A DNA stretch of 64,000 bases, from the NCBI GenBank assembly GCA_024280215.1, contig JAJRQO010000023.1, forward strand, positions 1 through 64,000, given 5' to 3'. The position numbers and the translations under genes were made by a program. The stretch comes from Candidatus Zixiibacteriota bacterium. GTDB lineage: Bacteria > Zixibacteria > MSB-5A5 > GN15 > FEB-12. A model generated the notes under the pieces. That model worked only from the letters and a program-made list of their open reading frames with translations, did not search any database and was not told the DNA's origin. The first letter of the stretch is position 1; each line of letters opens with the position of its first letter. This document shows positions 26,181-34,700 of this stretch, piece by piece.

Positions 26181-26624
26181 TTATTCTAAATATTCGGGAT
26201 GGTTTTCTTTAAGCCAATGCTTGAGGTCGTATTTTAACTCAGACGCAATTTTTGTAGCTTCAGCTACATCTTGCTCGCTTATAGTACCGACAGCATCATA
26301 TTCGGCATAATTTCTTTTTTTCCTAATTTCGTGAATAACAATTCTTGTAATATTATCTGTATCCAATGTAAACTTTAAGGAATCAATAGTTTTTTCGTGA
26401 TGTCCTCGACCTACTGATATTCGATACCCCGAAACTTTTAGAGCTATCGACCCTATTGTCAGTATATTATTGTATGCAAATGCTAATCTCCAGTCGGGGC
26501 TGATTTCCTTTATCTCCAACTGTATTTCGTTAACTTCGATTTTTTTTAGGAGTGCATCAATTTCAGATTTACTTGTACGATGTTTTTTAATCCACCTATT
26601 ATTTTGCCAATCTTGTAAAGACAT
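26181..26624 (-). CDS. HEPN-domain protein (putative toxin of a HEPN/MNT pair)
   Basis: 147 residues from ATG 26624, chosen because GGAGAA lies six bases upstream; an in-frame ATG four codons earlier exists. The helical HEPN pattern includes WIKKHRTSKSEIDALLKK, DWRLAFAYNNILTIGSIAL and HEIRKKRNYAEYDAVG. The last holds the R-x-x-x-R-N motif that replaces RX4-6H in this subfamily. HEPN proteins of such pairs are RNases or substrates for AMPylation by their MNT partner. It overlaps the MNT gene by 26 bases, so the two are co-translated. Confidence 0.8.
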   Translation of the reverse strand: MSLQDWQNNRWIKKHRTSKSEIDALLKKIEVNEIQLEIKEISPDWRLAFAYNNILTIGSIALKVSGYRISVGRGHHEKTIDSLKFTLDTDNITRIVIHEIRKKRNYAEYDAVGTISEQDVAEATKIASELKYDLKHWLKENHPEYLE

Positions 26625-27213
26625 CAACTTCTCCAAGTATTGGTATTATTTTTGTTTTCACAACTGACGACATAAAATGATTTTCTTCAAGATTCTCTTT
26701 TTGTAATATCGTAATTGGATATATAGAAAAGTTGATTTCTCTTTGTAATACATCTTCAAGTGGTTTTAACAACACAGCAAATTCTCTAAATGATAAATCA
26801 GATACAAATAAAACATCTATATCACTATTTCCAGTATCTGTTTTTTGAGCAACTGATCCGTAGATAAAAGCGATTTCAATTTTATCTTTTAATGGTTCTA
26901 ATGCTTGTCTTAAAATATCAACAACCCCAAATGTTTTAATTACAATTTCACGCAAATCATTATAAATAAAACAATTTTGATTTACTTGATAATATCTTCG
27001 GTTACCAGAAAATTCAGTATTCAGTATTTCAGCATCTACTAAATTTTTTAATTCTTTTTCTACAGAACCAGGTGAAGATTTTAATAATCTTATTATCTCT
27101 CGATGATAATATGATTTATCTGGGTTTAAGAAAAAGAGCGATAGTAGCTGTCTTTTAATTTTTTGGAATAAAGCTTCGCCTAAGCTTTTCTGAATTTTGT
27201 CTTCTGTACTCAT
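26599..27213 (-). CDS. Winged-helix protein fused to a minimal nucleotidyltransferase (putative antitoxin/autorepressor)
   Basis: 204 residues from ATG 27213. The N-terminal winged helix (about 10-85: LLSLFFLNPDKSYYHREII, then SSPGSVEKELKNLVDAEIL) is followed by an MNT domain with FIYGSVAQKTDTGNSDIDVLFV, the G-S-x(9-10)-D-x-D active site. In HEPN/MNT modules the MNT partner neutralises the HEPN toxin by nucleotidylation. The fused DNA-binding domain and the palindromes over its promoter indicate autoregulation. The upstream promoter puts the predicted transcript start only a few bases before the ATG. Confidence 0.82.
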   Translation of the reverse strand: MSTEDKIQKSLGEALFQKIKRQLLSLFFLNPDKSYYHREIIRLLKSSPGSVEKELKNLVDAEILNTEFSGNRRYYQVNQNCFIYNDLREIVIKTFGVVDILRQALEPLKDKIEIAFIYGSVAQKTDTGNSDIDVLFVSDLSFREFAVLLKPLEDVLQREINFSIYPITILQKENLEENHFMSSVVKTKIIPILGEVDVFTRLAK

Positions 27214-27216
27214 AAG

Positions 27217-27288
27217 TAGTACAATTGTACTATATTGTAGTACAATTGTCAAGTATAATATGTACTTAAATATAGTACAATCGTACTA
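27217..27288 (-). promoter_or_regulatory. Promoter with three operator-like TAGTACAATTGTACTA sites
   Basis: A perfect 16-base palindrome TAGTACAATTGTACTA lies at 27217-27232. A partial copy starts at 27238 and a near-perfect third copy is at 27273-27288. On the minus strand TTGACA (27252-27247), a 17-base spacer and TACAAT (27229-27224) form a near-consensus sigma-70 promoter. The -10 lies inside the first palindrome and the -35 overlaps the second copy. A repressor bound here, most simply the winged-helix MNT protein, would block transcription. Confidence 0.75.
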
Positions 27289-27304
27289 TAAAAGAGTACA
27301 GTGA

Positions 27305-28207
27305 TCAGACCAACCGTGCTCGTTTGGATAAAAAGGCGTATAGGGCTTTGTCAAATGGCATCGAGGTATCTATCGGGACATAGTCGATATTGCTGGCTCG
27401 GCAGGTCGTTGCGATTTTGTCTGAAAATTCTTGTACTTGTGTAGCGAAATCTTTTTTGATTTGATATGGGAGGGTGGTAATCTCCTCGCCAGTTTCCATA
27501 TCTTTAAAAATCGCTTCTTTTGAAAAGGCAAAGTCCCGTTCGCGAGGGTCTAAAATATGAAAGACGATTACTTCATGATTGTTGTATCTAAAATGCTTCA
27601 GTCCCGACAATATCTTATCAGGTTCATCTAATAAATCCGACATCAATATAATCAACCCTCGACGTTTGATTCGTTCTGCCATTTCATGCAGAGCGTTTGA
27701 AATATCTGTTGATTCTGACGGGGTCTGTTTTGCTATCTCATTGAGCAGCACATGCAGATGACCTTTTTTGGAGCGGGGTGGAATATACTGACGAATCTTC
27801 TCATCAAATGTTACAATCCCGACCGCATCGCGCTGCTTCAATAACATATACGACAAGGCACCCGAAAGCATGCCCGCATAGTCGAGCTTATGCACTCTTT
27901 TTTCATCCGATGTATACGCCATAGATTTGGAACAGTCCAAAAGCAGATACGCTTTCAGATTGGTTTCTTCTTCATACTGTTTGATATAATAACGGTCCGA
28001 CTTGGCATATACTTTCCAGTCGATATCGGAAATATTATCACCTGGCATATACTGACGATGCTCGGCGAACTCAACTGAGAATCCATGATAGGGAGATTTG
28101 TGCATCCCAGCGATGAATCCTTCAACGACAAGACGTGCCTTGAGATCCATTCCTTTGAGTTTGGAAACAACTTCGGGTTCTAAATATTTTTTATAATCAT
28201 CTGACAT
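27305..28207 (-). CDS. DUF58 domain protein (vWA-like), partner of MoxR ATPase
   Basis: 300 residues. The diagnostic DUF58 segment GFSVEFAEHRQYMPGDNISDIDWKV appears as FAEHRQYMPGD and DIDWKVYAKSD near residues 45-75. A MIDAS-like DCSKSMAYTS opens a vWA-type fold. DUF58 proteins are typically encoded with MoxR AAA+ ATPases and aerotolerance/vWA proteins, in cofactor insertion or complex assembly. Here the MoxR gene lies 1.65 kb upstream on the same strand, with an isoaspartyl peptidase and a membrane protein between them. Confidence 0.87.
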   Translation of the reverse strand: MSDDYKKYLEPEVVSKLKGMDLKARLVVEGFIAGMHKSPYHGFSVEFAEHRQYMPGDNISDIDWKVYAKSDRYYIKQYEEETNLKAYLLLDCSKSMAYTSDEKRVHKLDYAGMLSGALSYMLLKQRDAVGIVTFDEKIRQYIPPRSKKGHLHVLLNEIAKQTPSESTDISNALHEMAERIKRRGLIILMSDLLDEPDKILSGLKHFRYNNHEVIVFHILDPRERDFAFSKEAIFKDMETGEEITTLPYQIKKDFATQVQEFSDKIATTCRASNIDYVPIDTSMPFDKALYAFLSKRARLV

Positions 28208-28227
28208 ATATTTTTCTACACTCTACC

Positions 28228-28335
28228 TTTCATTGCGAACGACCGTAGGGAGTGCAGCAATCTCATGTTTTATTTATTTAAGAACGAGATTGCCACGTTT
28301 CGATTGTTGTCACAATCTCAACTCGCAATGACTGT
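28228..28335. repeat. Dispersed repeat, inverted pair
   Basis: Two half elements face each other. ATTGCGAAC followed by GCAATCTC lies at the left, and GAGATTGCC followed by ACTCGCAATG at the right, with A+T-rich sequence between. This ATTGCGAxC/GCAATCTC family is common in many bacteria as intergenic REP-like sequence. No gene is present in this gap. Confidence 0.6.
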
Positions 28336-28362
28336 TGTTTGTTATTTCATAAAGTGACATTG

Positions 28363-29316
28363 TCACTCTTCTACAAATATCTTTACCGATAGTTCTTTGT
28401 CATTTGCCGAAAAAGATGCACGGTACATTCCAGGGGTGTTCATCGGCATTGCAATATTTCCATCTTTGTCAATTGCAATCACACCACCCGAACCATCAAT
28501 AGCGGATAATTTACTGATTGCTTCTTTAGAAGCATCTATTAAATCTAAATTCTTATAACTCATCATATCGGAAATATCTTTGGCGGTAACAAGTCGCATA
28601 AAATACTCGCCATGCCCCGTAGTAGAAACGGCACAGGTAGCGTTGTCGGCGTAGGTTCCCGCACCAATCATTGGTGTGTCGCCAATTCGGTTGAACCGTT
28701 TGTTGGTCATACCCCCCGATGAAGTCGCCGCCGCAAGGTTACCATCTTTATCTAAAGCGACTGCTCCAACAGTTCCATGTTTACTGTTGTCACCGTCATG
28801 GTCTAAAATCGTTCGTGTTGTCTCGGTCTCTTTTTCATTTTCTTTGACAACTTGCAGTTGGAACCATCGACGTTTGGTATGAAAATATTTGGGTTCGACA
28901 ATTTCAAGATTATGTAACTTGGCAAACTGTTCGGCACCATCTGATGCCAGTAGAACATGTTCGGATTTTTCCATGACAGTACGTGCAAAAATTATTGGGT
29001 TCTTAATATGTTTAAGAAGGGTGCCACATCCGCATGCGAGTGTTTTTCCACACATGATAGATGAATCCATTTCGTTAGTTTCATCGTGTGTGAAGACAGC
29101 ACCTTTGCCAGCATTAAATAGTTCGGAGTTTTCCATAACGATAATAGCAGCTTGAACAGCATCAAGTGAGGATCCGCCATCTTGTAAAATTTTATAGCCA
29201 TTACTTATAGACAATGTTAAGGCTGCGCGAAATTGTTGTTCAAGTTTGGGTGAGAGTTTTTCCCTGAGAATAGTTCCTGCCCCGCCATGTATTGCTATGC
29301 CGAAGTTATTATTCAT
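28363..29316 (-). CDS. Isoaspartyl peptidase / plant-type L-asparaginase (Ntn hydrolase)
   Basis: 317 residues. It autocleaves before a catalytic Thr and hydrolyses beta-aspartyl dipeptides or asparagine. The start IAIHGGAGT, the segment FNAGKGAVFTHDE and the cleavage region KHGTVGAVALDKDGNLAAATS with nucleophile Thr (HGTVG) are intact. GGMTNKRFNRIGDTPMIGAG then GHGEYFMR complete the family pattern. It overlaps the upstream membrane-protein gene by eight bases, so it is part of the MoxR-DUF58 run. Confidence 0.94.
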   Translation of the reverse strand: MNNNFGIAIHGGAGTILREKLSPKLEQQFRAALTLSISNGYKILQDGGSSLDAVQAAIIVMENSELFNAGKGAVFTHDETNEMDSSIMCGKTLACGCGTLLKHIKNPIIFARTVMEKSEHVLLASDGAEQFAKLHNLEIVEPKYFHTKRRWFQLQVVKENEKETETTRTILDHDGDNSKHGTVGAVALDKDGNLAAATSSGGMTNKRFNRIGDTPMIGAGTYADNATCAVSTTGHGEYFMRLVTAKDISDMMSYKNLDLIDASKEAISKLSAIDGSGGVIAIDKDGNIAMPMNTPGMYRASFSANDKELSVKIFVEE

Positions 29317-29815
29317 GTTGACCTTCGGGCAGTTTAAACAAATCTACGATTATAAGTAAACACATATACGGAATGACAACTAATAATGTCACACCACTTA
29401 GTGCTAACAAATCATCAAAAATCGAATAGAAGCCTTGTCCCGTTAATCCGATAGAATGAGTAAAGACTGCAATCCCAAAAATCCAATAAACATATTTTTT
29501 AATTTTATCTTTTGTCGATGTAAACAAGAAGATAAAGCCAATAACAAAATACAAAAGAGTCTGTCCGTTGATATGGGTATGGGCAAGACCGACATTGTGA
29601 CGAAGTTGCGATTCACCATTATTATTCAATAGTGATTCTTGAACTTGTTCGGTTTTGTCTTGCATGTAGAGTGGTTTGTCATTATCTCCCATAATTCCTT
29701 GATCGACATAAAAAATAATCATCGACCATAAGACAACACAAAGCATAAGAGTCGTTGTTATGCCGACAAATAATTTTCCATAGGGTGGAAGATTTTGAAG
29801 TTTTATATTTAACAT
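29309..29815 (-). CDS. Four-helix membrane protein of unknown function
   Basis: 168 residues. Hydrophobic segments lie at about 15-35, 85-97, 108-125 and 133-157. A polar loop (about 36-75) contains MYMQ-type Asn/Gln-rich sequence, and HNVGLAHTHINGQTLLYF places three His near the membrane, which is suggestive of haem or metal binding but unproven. I do not recognise the family. It lies between the MoxR and isoaspartyl peptidase genes in the same direction. Confidence 0.65.
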   Translation of the reverse strand: MLNIKLQNLPPYGKLFVGITTTLMLCVVLWSMIIFYVDQGIMGDNDKPLYMQDKTEQVQESLLNNNGESQLRHNVGLAHTHINGQTLLYFVIGFIFLFTSTKDKIKKYVYWIFGIAVFTHSIGLTGQGFYSIFDDLLALSGVTLLVVIPYMCLLIIVDLFKLPEGQHE

Positions 29816-29828
29816 AGTAATTTGAGTA

Positions 29829-29852
29829 CCCTTCGACTCCGCTCAGGGTGAC
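29829..29852. repeat. Dispersed repeat CCCTTCGACTCCGCTCAGGG
   Basis: CCCT and AGGG flank TCGACTCCGCTC. The same core occurs near 15092 and 62432, and inverted near 62476, so it is a multicopy intergenic repeat. Here it fills the gap after the MoxR gene. Confidence 0.7.
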
Positions 29853-29857
29853 AGATA

Positions 29858-30871
29858 TTATTCCGTCTTTGGTAATTTCACTGAGTCTAAAATCTTTGAG
29901 ATGATTTCCATTATGTCAATACCATCCGCTTCGGCATTAAATGATGTCACGATACGATGACGTAAAACAGGATATGCCGCAAAGCGGACATCTTCAGGAC
30001 CAGGAGTCGGGCGACCCTCAAGAACTGCTTTTGTTTTGGCAGCCAGTATGAGATATTGTGATGCTCTCGGACCGGCACCCCAGTTGACCCAGTTTTTGAT
30101 ATAATCAAAAGCGTTTTCTTCTTTTGGCCTTGTTGCTCGCACGATGTTCACGGCATACTCTATAAGATGGTCTGAAACTGGAACTCGTCTGACTAATTGT
30201 TGGAATGCGATTATTTCTTCATGTGATAATATTTTCTTAATCTTCACATCTGAAACTGCTGTTGTCGATTTTACAATTTGATGTTCTTCTTCAGCAGTTG
30301 GATAGTCGACCATTATGTTAAACATGAAACGATCAAGTTGAGCTTCGGGAAGAGGGTAGGTGCCTTCTTGTTCTATTGGGTTTTGAGTCGCTAAGACAAA
30401 AAATGGTTCATCGAGCTTAAATGTTTCTCCAGAGACAGTTACCTCATGTTCCTGCATTGCTTGCAAAAGTGCCGCTTGAGTTTTTGGAGGAGTACGGTTG
30501 ATTTCATCAGCTAAGACGATATTTGCAAATATCGGACCTTTGACAAAACGAAATTCCCGTTTGCCTGAAGTGTGATCTTCTTCGATAATTTCGGTACCAG
30601 TAATATCTGATGGCATCAAGTCGGGAGTGAACTGAATGCGATTAAAATCTAAATTGAGCACTTCGGCAAGTGTAGAAATCAATAAAGTTTTGGCGAGACC
30701 TGGTACACCTACTAAGAGACAATGTCCCGATGAGAAAAGTGAAATCAGAAGCTGCTCGACAACTTTGTCCTGACCGATTATTACTTTTGAGACTTCTGTG
30801 CGAATTTGTTGATAGGCTGATTGTAAATTTTCCACAGCTTGGAGGTCGTTTTGGTTGTCGCCTGCGGTCAT
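29858..30871 (-). CDS. MoxR-family AAA+ ATPase
   Basis: 337 residues. Walker A GVPGLAKTLLISTLAE, Walker B NIVLADEINRTPPKTQAALL, sensor 1 VLATQNPIEQEGTYPLPEAQ and an Arg finger region LDRFMFNI define the MoxR group. MoxR ATPases act as chaperones that insert metals or assemble complexes together with vWA proteins. The DUF58 gene downstream is the expected partner. The C-terminal lid ends in VLRHRIVTSFNAEADGI, normal for the family. Confidence 0.94.
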   Translation of the reverse strand: MTAGDNQNDLQAVENLQSAYQQIRTEVSKVIIGQDKVVEQLLISLFSSGHCLLVGVPGLAKTLLISTLAEVLNLDFNRIQFTPDLMPSDITGTEIIEEDHTSGKREFRFVKGPIFANIVLADEINRTPPKTQAALLQAMQEHEVTVSGETFKLDEPFFVLATQNPIEQEGTYPLPEAQLDRFMFNIMVDYPTAEEEHQIVKSTTAVSDVKIKKILSHEEIIAFQQLVRRVPVSDHLIEYAVNIVRATRPKEENAFDYIKNWVNWGAGPRASQYLILAAKTKAVLEGRPTPGPEDVRFAAYPVLRHRIVTSFNAEADGIDIMEIISKILDSVKLPKTE

Positions 30872-31211
30872 CTATTATTCCTTTTTATTCAAATAATCAT
30901 TATTAAAAAAACAGCATAACTTACATATAAGTAACTTAAAAAGTTATATACCGTTTATGCACACACTTGTATTATACTTTCAGCCCACATAAATGGCTAA
31001 AAAAATAGTAAAATATTGATCTATAACTTAACAAAAACAGTCTAAATATAGATATAACACCAACTTAATATAAAGGCTGTTTATCTTTGTTTTGTGGATA
31101 AACAGAATCTATAATCAATTAGTAAGCGAGATAACAAGAAGCAGGATAACAACATAGGGAGTTGTCCACAATTCAGGAGGGTTTTCCACAATAGTGTTAA
31201 GTTGTCAACAA
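30872..31211. other. Intergenic region with a second cluster of DnaA-box-like sites
   Basis: 340 bases without a gene. An exact TGTGGATAA lies at 31093-31101. One-mismatch inverted boxes lie at 31162-31170 (TTGTCCACA) and 31182-31190 (TTTTCCACA), with a weaker TTGTCAACA at 31202. The left half is very A+T-rich. It separates the moxR gene from the bactofilin-parAB cluster. It may titrate DnaA, regulate moxR, or be a remnant or additional part of the origin. Confidence 0.5.
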
Positions 31212-31631
31212 CTAAAAGTTGGAATTATCTTTATCGCTTATGACTGTTTCATTTTCTGCTTCTGGAGCTAAAAAACCAAGATTTGGCTTGGTATCTTTCA
31301 TATTACATGCTCCACAGAAAATAGCACCCTGTTCAATGACAAGTGATTTGGTGCGAAGATCGCCTTCCATTTCACATTTTGCCTGAAGCTCAATTTTCTC
31401 GGTTGTGACAACATTGCCAAACATTTTTCCAGCTATAATTGCTGTTTCGGCTTCAATTTCTGCTTCCACGATTCCCGTGGCACCAACTGTGACACAGTCA
31501 GAGCAGATAATTTTTCCTTTAACCGTACCGTCAACACGGAGAGCACCTTTGATATCGAGGGTACCATTAATAACGGTGTCTTGTCCAATAATTGTGTTCA
31601 TAAGTCCATCCGTTTCATTATTTTTTTTCAT
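31212..31631 (-). CDS. Bactofilin (polymer-forming cytoskeletal protein)
   Basis: 139 residues. The right-handed beta-helix core is visible as repeated short hydrophobic rungs: TIIGQDTVINGTLDIKGALR, VDGTVKGKII, ATGIVEAEIEAETAIIAGK and FGNVVTTEKIEL. Bactofilins form nucleotide-free filaments at membranes and often recruit cell-wall hydrolases. The M23 peptidase gene lies four bases upstream and parB beyond it, the same neighbourhood as bactofilin-ParAB modules of Myxococcus. Three Cys in the C-terminal part (CEM, CGAC) are unusual but of unknown meaning. Confidence 0.92.
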   Translation of the reverse strand: MKKNNETDGLMNTIIGQDTVINGTLDIKGALRVDGTVKGKIICSDCVTVGATGIVEAEIEAETAIIAGKMFGNVVTTEKIELQAKCEMEGDLRTKSLVIEQGAIFCGACNMKDTKPNLGFLAPEAENETVISDKDNSNF

Positions 31632-31635
31632 CGTA

Positions 31636-32400
31636 TTAGTTACCTAACGGATCTATAGGTTCATTGTTTATTCTCAATTCATAATGTACATGCGGTGCGG
31701 TCGACTTGCCAGTGTTTCCCGACAATGCAATCCGCCCACCTGCTAATATATTGTCTCCGACCTCAACTAACAACTCTTTATTATGTCCGTAGACAGTAGA
31801 TGTTGTATCGTTGTGCTGCAAGACAATCATGTAACCATAAGTCGAATCAAAATCGGCATAAATTACAGCACCATTTGCTGTTGCCAAAACGGGTAGCCCT
31901 TCAGCACAGGCGATGTCAACACCTGGATGATAATGTTGCCCGTCATCAGTTCTAAAATCTTGTGAAATAAATCCAACAAGTGGTAACCCAGATGGATAGG
32001 AAAAGTCTATCGAATTTTTACGTGGCATCAGCGTGTTTCTTTTCTGATCAAACGATGCAAACAATGTTGAGTCGTCGGGTAGTTCAGGAAATTTAAAATC
32101 TATTCCTGCAAGCTTGGTCAATCGTGTGACAATGTCTCGTGCTTCTATTAAATTCTTTTCCAACATCTGTACTTTATACTGATATTTCTTTAATCGTTCA
32201 TTTTCTTTTTCATATGCATCTGCTTCTGTCGCTCTTGTTATAATTTGCCCATAAAAGATAAAAAAAACAAGCATTGAAACTTGAAGTAGTACAAAAACAG
32301 AAACAACAAATTTGAAGAGCCATTGTTTAACACGAAGTCCTTTACGACTCTCAGTTCCATCAGGAACCAGCATGAGGGTATAGTATTTTGAATCAGCCAT
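31636..32400 (-). CDS. M23-family membrane-anchored peptidase (LytM-like)
   Basis: 254 residues. One transmembrane segment at about 28-52 and a coiled-coil stretch at about 60-95 precede the zinc peptidase domain. Zinc ligands are seen in HPGVDIA (His and Asp) and APHVHYEL (second HxH), with the connecting STVYGHNKELL. The family cuts peptidoglycan cross-links or, when degenerate, activates amidases; here the ligands look intact. Gene order with bactofilin points to a cell-shape or division role. Confidence 0.92.
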   Translation of the reverse strand: MADSKYYTLMLVPDGTESRKGLRVKQWLFKFVVSVFVLLQVSMLVFFIFYGQIITRATEADAYEKENERLKKYQYKVQMLEKNLIEARDIVTRLTKLAGIDFKFPELPDDSTLFASFDQKRNTLMPRKNSIDFSYPSGLPLVGFISQDFRTDDGQHYHPGVDIACAEGLPVLATANGAVIYADFDSTYGYMIVLQHNDTTSTVYGHNKELLVEVGDNILAGGRIALSGNTGKSTAPHVHYELRINNEPIDPLGN

Positions 32401-32404
32401 TGTT

Positions 32405-33253
32405 TTATTGTTCTATTTTTTTGAACAGATCAAGCATCCGTTCTAAATCTTCATCGGTGTAGTATTCAATCTCAATCTTACCACGCTTGAGACCTGGTGT
32501 AATTTTTACCGATGTTCCTAAGAGACGTTTCATATAATTTTCAACTTCAACTAAGGCAGGAATTTTTCGTTTTGGTATCAACCTACGTCTTTTCTGTTTT
32601 TTCGCAACCGTTTCTACTTGGCGTACCGAGAGAGAATTGTTTACAATCTGATCGGCGATAGTAAGCATCTCCGACTCTGTTTCAAGCGAAAGAATAGCAC
32701 GTGCATGACCTTCGGTTAATTTATTTGCACGAAGCATTTCTTTGATTGTATTAGGAAGACCCATTAGTCGCATTGTATTGGCAACGGCTGTTCTACTTTT
32801 TCCAACACGGTCTGCAAGTTCGTTTTGTGTTAGCTGACATTGTTCAGAAAGATGTTTGTATGCTTCCGCAGTTTCTATTGGATTAAGATTTTCACGTTGG
32901 ATATTTTCTATCAAAGCAAGCTCAAGCATCCGAGTGTCGGACACATCATGCATTAACATAACAGGAACTTCGGTAAAGCCCGCAAGTTTCGATGCACGAT
33001 AGCGACGTTCACCTGCTATTATTATATAATTGTTTCCATTTTGTTTTACAACCAACGGCTGCATGATGCCATTCTCTTTTAATGAACGAGCCAGTTGTTG
33101 CAAAGCTTCTTCATTGAATTGTTGTCTTGGCTGTTGAGGATTGGGAGCTATTTGCGAGAGTGGTACTTTTAAATATTTGTTTTCGCTACTATCGCTTGCT
33201 TCTTCAGCAGGGATTAATGCGGAAAGTCCTTTTCCTAATACAAGTTTACTCAT
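32405..33253 (-). CDS. parB: Chromosome-partitioning protein ParB
   Basis: 282 residues. A CTP-dependent clamp that loads at parS and spreads. The N-terminal domain has VPLSQIAPNPQQPRQQF and the arginine patch AGERRYRASKLAG. The helix-turn-helix region contains TQNELADRVGKSRTAVANT. A basic linker (KKQKRRRLIPKRK) leads into the dimerisation end. The gene overlaps parA by four bases. Two parS sequences lie within 4 kb. Confidence 0.96.
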   Translation of the reverse strand: MSKLVLGKGLSALIPAEEASDSSENKYLKVPLSQIAPNPQQPRQQFNEEALQQLARSLKENGIMQPLVVKQNGNNYIIIAGERRYRASKLAGFTEVPVMLMHDVSDTRMLELALIENIQRENLNPIETAEAYKHLSEQCQLTQNELADRVGKSRTAVANTMRLMGLPNTIKEMLRANKLTEGHARAILSLETESEMLTIADQIVNNSLSVRQVETVAKKQKRRRLIPKRKIPALVEVENYMKRLLGTSVKITPGLKRGKIEIEYYTDEDLERMLDLFKKIEQ

Positions 33254-34005
33254 TGTGCTAAGACCTCCTTGGTTAATGACATATAATTTTCAGCACCAGT
33301 TGAAAGTATATCATACAAGATTATTGGTTTGCCAAAAGATGGTGCCTCTGATAAACGAACATTACGAGAGATAACTGTCTCATATACTTTTTCATTAAAA
33401 TATTTACGTACTTCATCAGAAACTTGACGTGATAAATTCAGTCGACCATCATACATAGTAAGAAGCACCCCTTCGATTTTTAACGATGGATTGAGGTTCT
33501 CTTTGACAAGGTTGATTGTATTGACCAATTGCGACAGTCCTTCAAGGGCATAGTACTCACATTGTATTGGAATGATTATTGAATTGGCTGCGGTCAATGT
33601 GTTGATAGTGAGAATCCCCAATGATGGCGGACAGTCGATAATAATATATTCGTAATCATTGTCAATTTGGGTCAATGCACTCTTTAATCGTGATTCTCGT
33701 GACATCATATTGACCAGTTCAATTTCAGCACCAACTAAAGAAATCGAAGATGGCACGATGTTGAGATAACCAAGTTCGGTTGGCTGGATAGCTTCGTGTA
33801 TTGATTTGTTTCCGATGAGAACATCGTAGACAGACGGCTCTATATCTTTGTCAAGTCCGATACCGCTTGTCGAGTTTGCCTGCGGGTCCATGTCGATTAA
33901 GCAGGTTTTATGTTCGGCGGCAGCTAAACAGGAAGAAAGATTAACAGCGGTGGTAGTTTTACCAACTCCACCTTTTTGATTCATAATTGCGATAATTTTT
34001 GCCAC
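33250..34005 (-). CDS. parA: Chromosome-partitioning ATPase ParA (Soj)
   Basis: 251 residues. A deviant Walker A ATPase (KGGVGKTTTAVNL, with the signature Lys) that moves ParB-DNA complexes. Other motifs are DMDPQANSTSGIG, IIDCPPSLGILTINTL and IPIQCEYYALEGLSQL. It has no N-terminal HTH, so it is the chromosomal Soj type. It overlaps parB by four bases and lies 92 bases downstream of rsmG. Confidence 0.97.
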   Translation of the reverse strand: MAKIIAIMNQKGGVGKTTTAVNLSSCLAAAEHKTCLIDMDPQANSTSGIGLDKDIEPSVYDVLIGNKSIHEAIQPTELGYLNIVPSSISLVGAEIELVNMMSRESRLKSALTQIDNDYEYIIIDCPPSLGILTINTLTAANSIIIPIQCEYYALEGLSQLVNTINLVKENLNPSLKIEGVLLTMYDGRLNLSRQVSDEVRKYFNEKVYETVISRNVRLSEAPSFGKPIILYDILSTGAENYMSLTKEVLAQ

Positions 34006-34097
34006 AAAATACTCCTTAGTTCATATATACAAATATCTTACCTTATTGTACACATGCACAAATAGTAACGCAACTAAAATCTGCTATAAAGTTATAT

Positions 34098-34694
34098 TTA
34101 TTTTGAGATTAGGGAAAAATATTTATCAACTGAATTGGGACCGCTTGAATAAGAATAGGTTACAACAGATAGAGACTTATCGGAAACTTCAAACTCTGGC
34201 TTGTGGTAATAGATAAAAAGTCCATCTTTTGAGAGAATTTTGGAGATTTTTATTAATAGCCGATTATTGAGCTTTACTAACCGCATTGTAATCAAATCAA
34301 ACTGCTTTTCGAATTTACACTCTTCTACTTGTTTGCTGAATACAGTCAGGTTCTCAAGAGATAAAGATTCTTTCATGCGTACTAAAGAGTCCGCTTTTTT
34401 GCCAATACGCTCAGTAAGAATACTATTTTCTATATTGTGCGTCAGCATAATAGGAATCGATGGCAATCCTCCCCCTGAACCAATATCAAGATAGTTTAGA
34501 TATGATTTCTTTTCTATCTGCTCAAAAGGTAATAATGATTCGGCTACTAACTGAGGAAGCTTGCTTTCGATTGTTTCACGTGAAACAAGGTTCAACTTTT
34601 CATTTTCGGACTTGAGCGAGGTGTAGTATGCTTCGATTTTGTTGTGGTCATATTTTTCAAGCAACTTGCCTATATCTAAATGTATTTTTTCCAT
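34098..34694 (-). CDS. rsmG: 16S rRNA (guanine527-N7)-methyltransferase RsmG (GidB)
   Basis: 198 residues. It methylates G527 of 16S rRNA using SAM. The SAM motif reads YLDIGSGGGLPSIPIML, preceded by the helical region KLNLVSRETIESKLPQ and followed by LTERIGKKADSL and ITMRLVKL. It lies six bases after mnmG, as in the classical gidAB order. A perfect parS site is embedded in the coding sequence at 34572-34587, where it encodes the VSRET residues. Confidence 0.93.
   Translation of the reverse strand: MEKIHLDIGKLLEKYDHNKIEAYYTSLKSENEKLNLVSRETIESKLPQLVAESLLPFEQIEKKSYLNYLDIGSGGGLPSIPIMLTHNIENSILTERIGKKADSLVRMKESLSLENLTVFSKQVEECKFEKQFDLITMRLVKLNNRLLIKISKILSKDGLFIYYHKPEFEVSDKSLSVVTYSYSSGPNSVDKYFSLISK
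34572..34587. promoter_or_regulatory. parS site (ParB loading site), inside rsmG
   Basis: TGTTTCACGTGAAACA is a perfect 16-base palindrome identical to the widely conserved parS consensus. It lies about 1.3 kb upstream of parB and inside a coding frame, as many natural parS sites do. Confidence 0.95.
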
Positions 34695-34700
34695 ATTATC

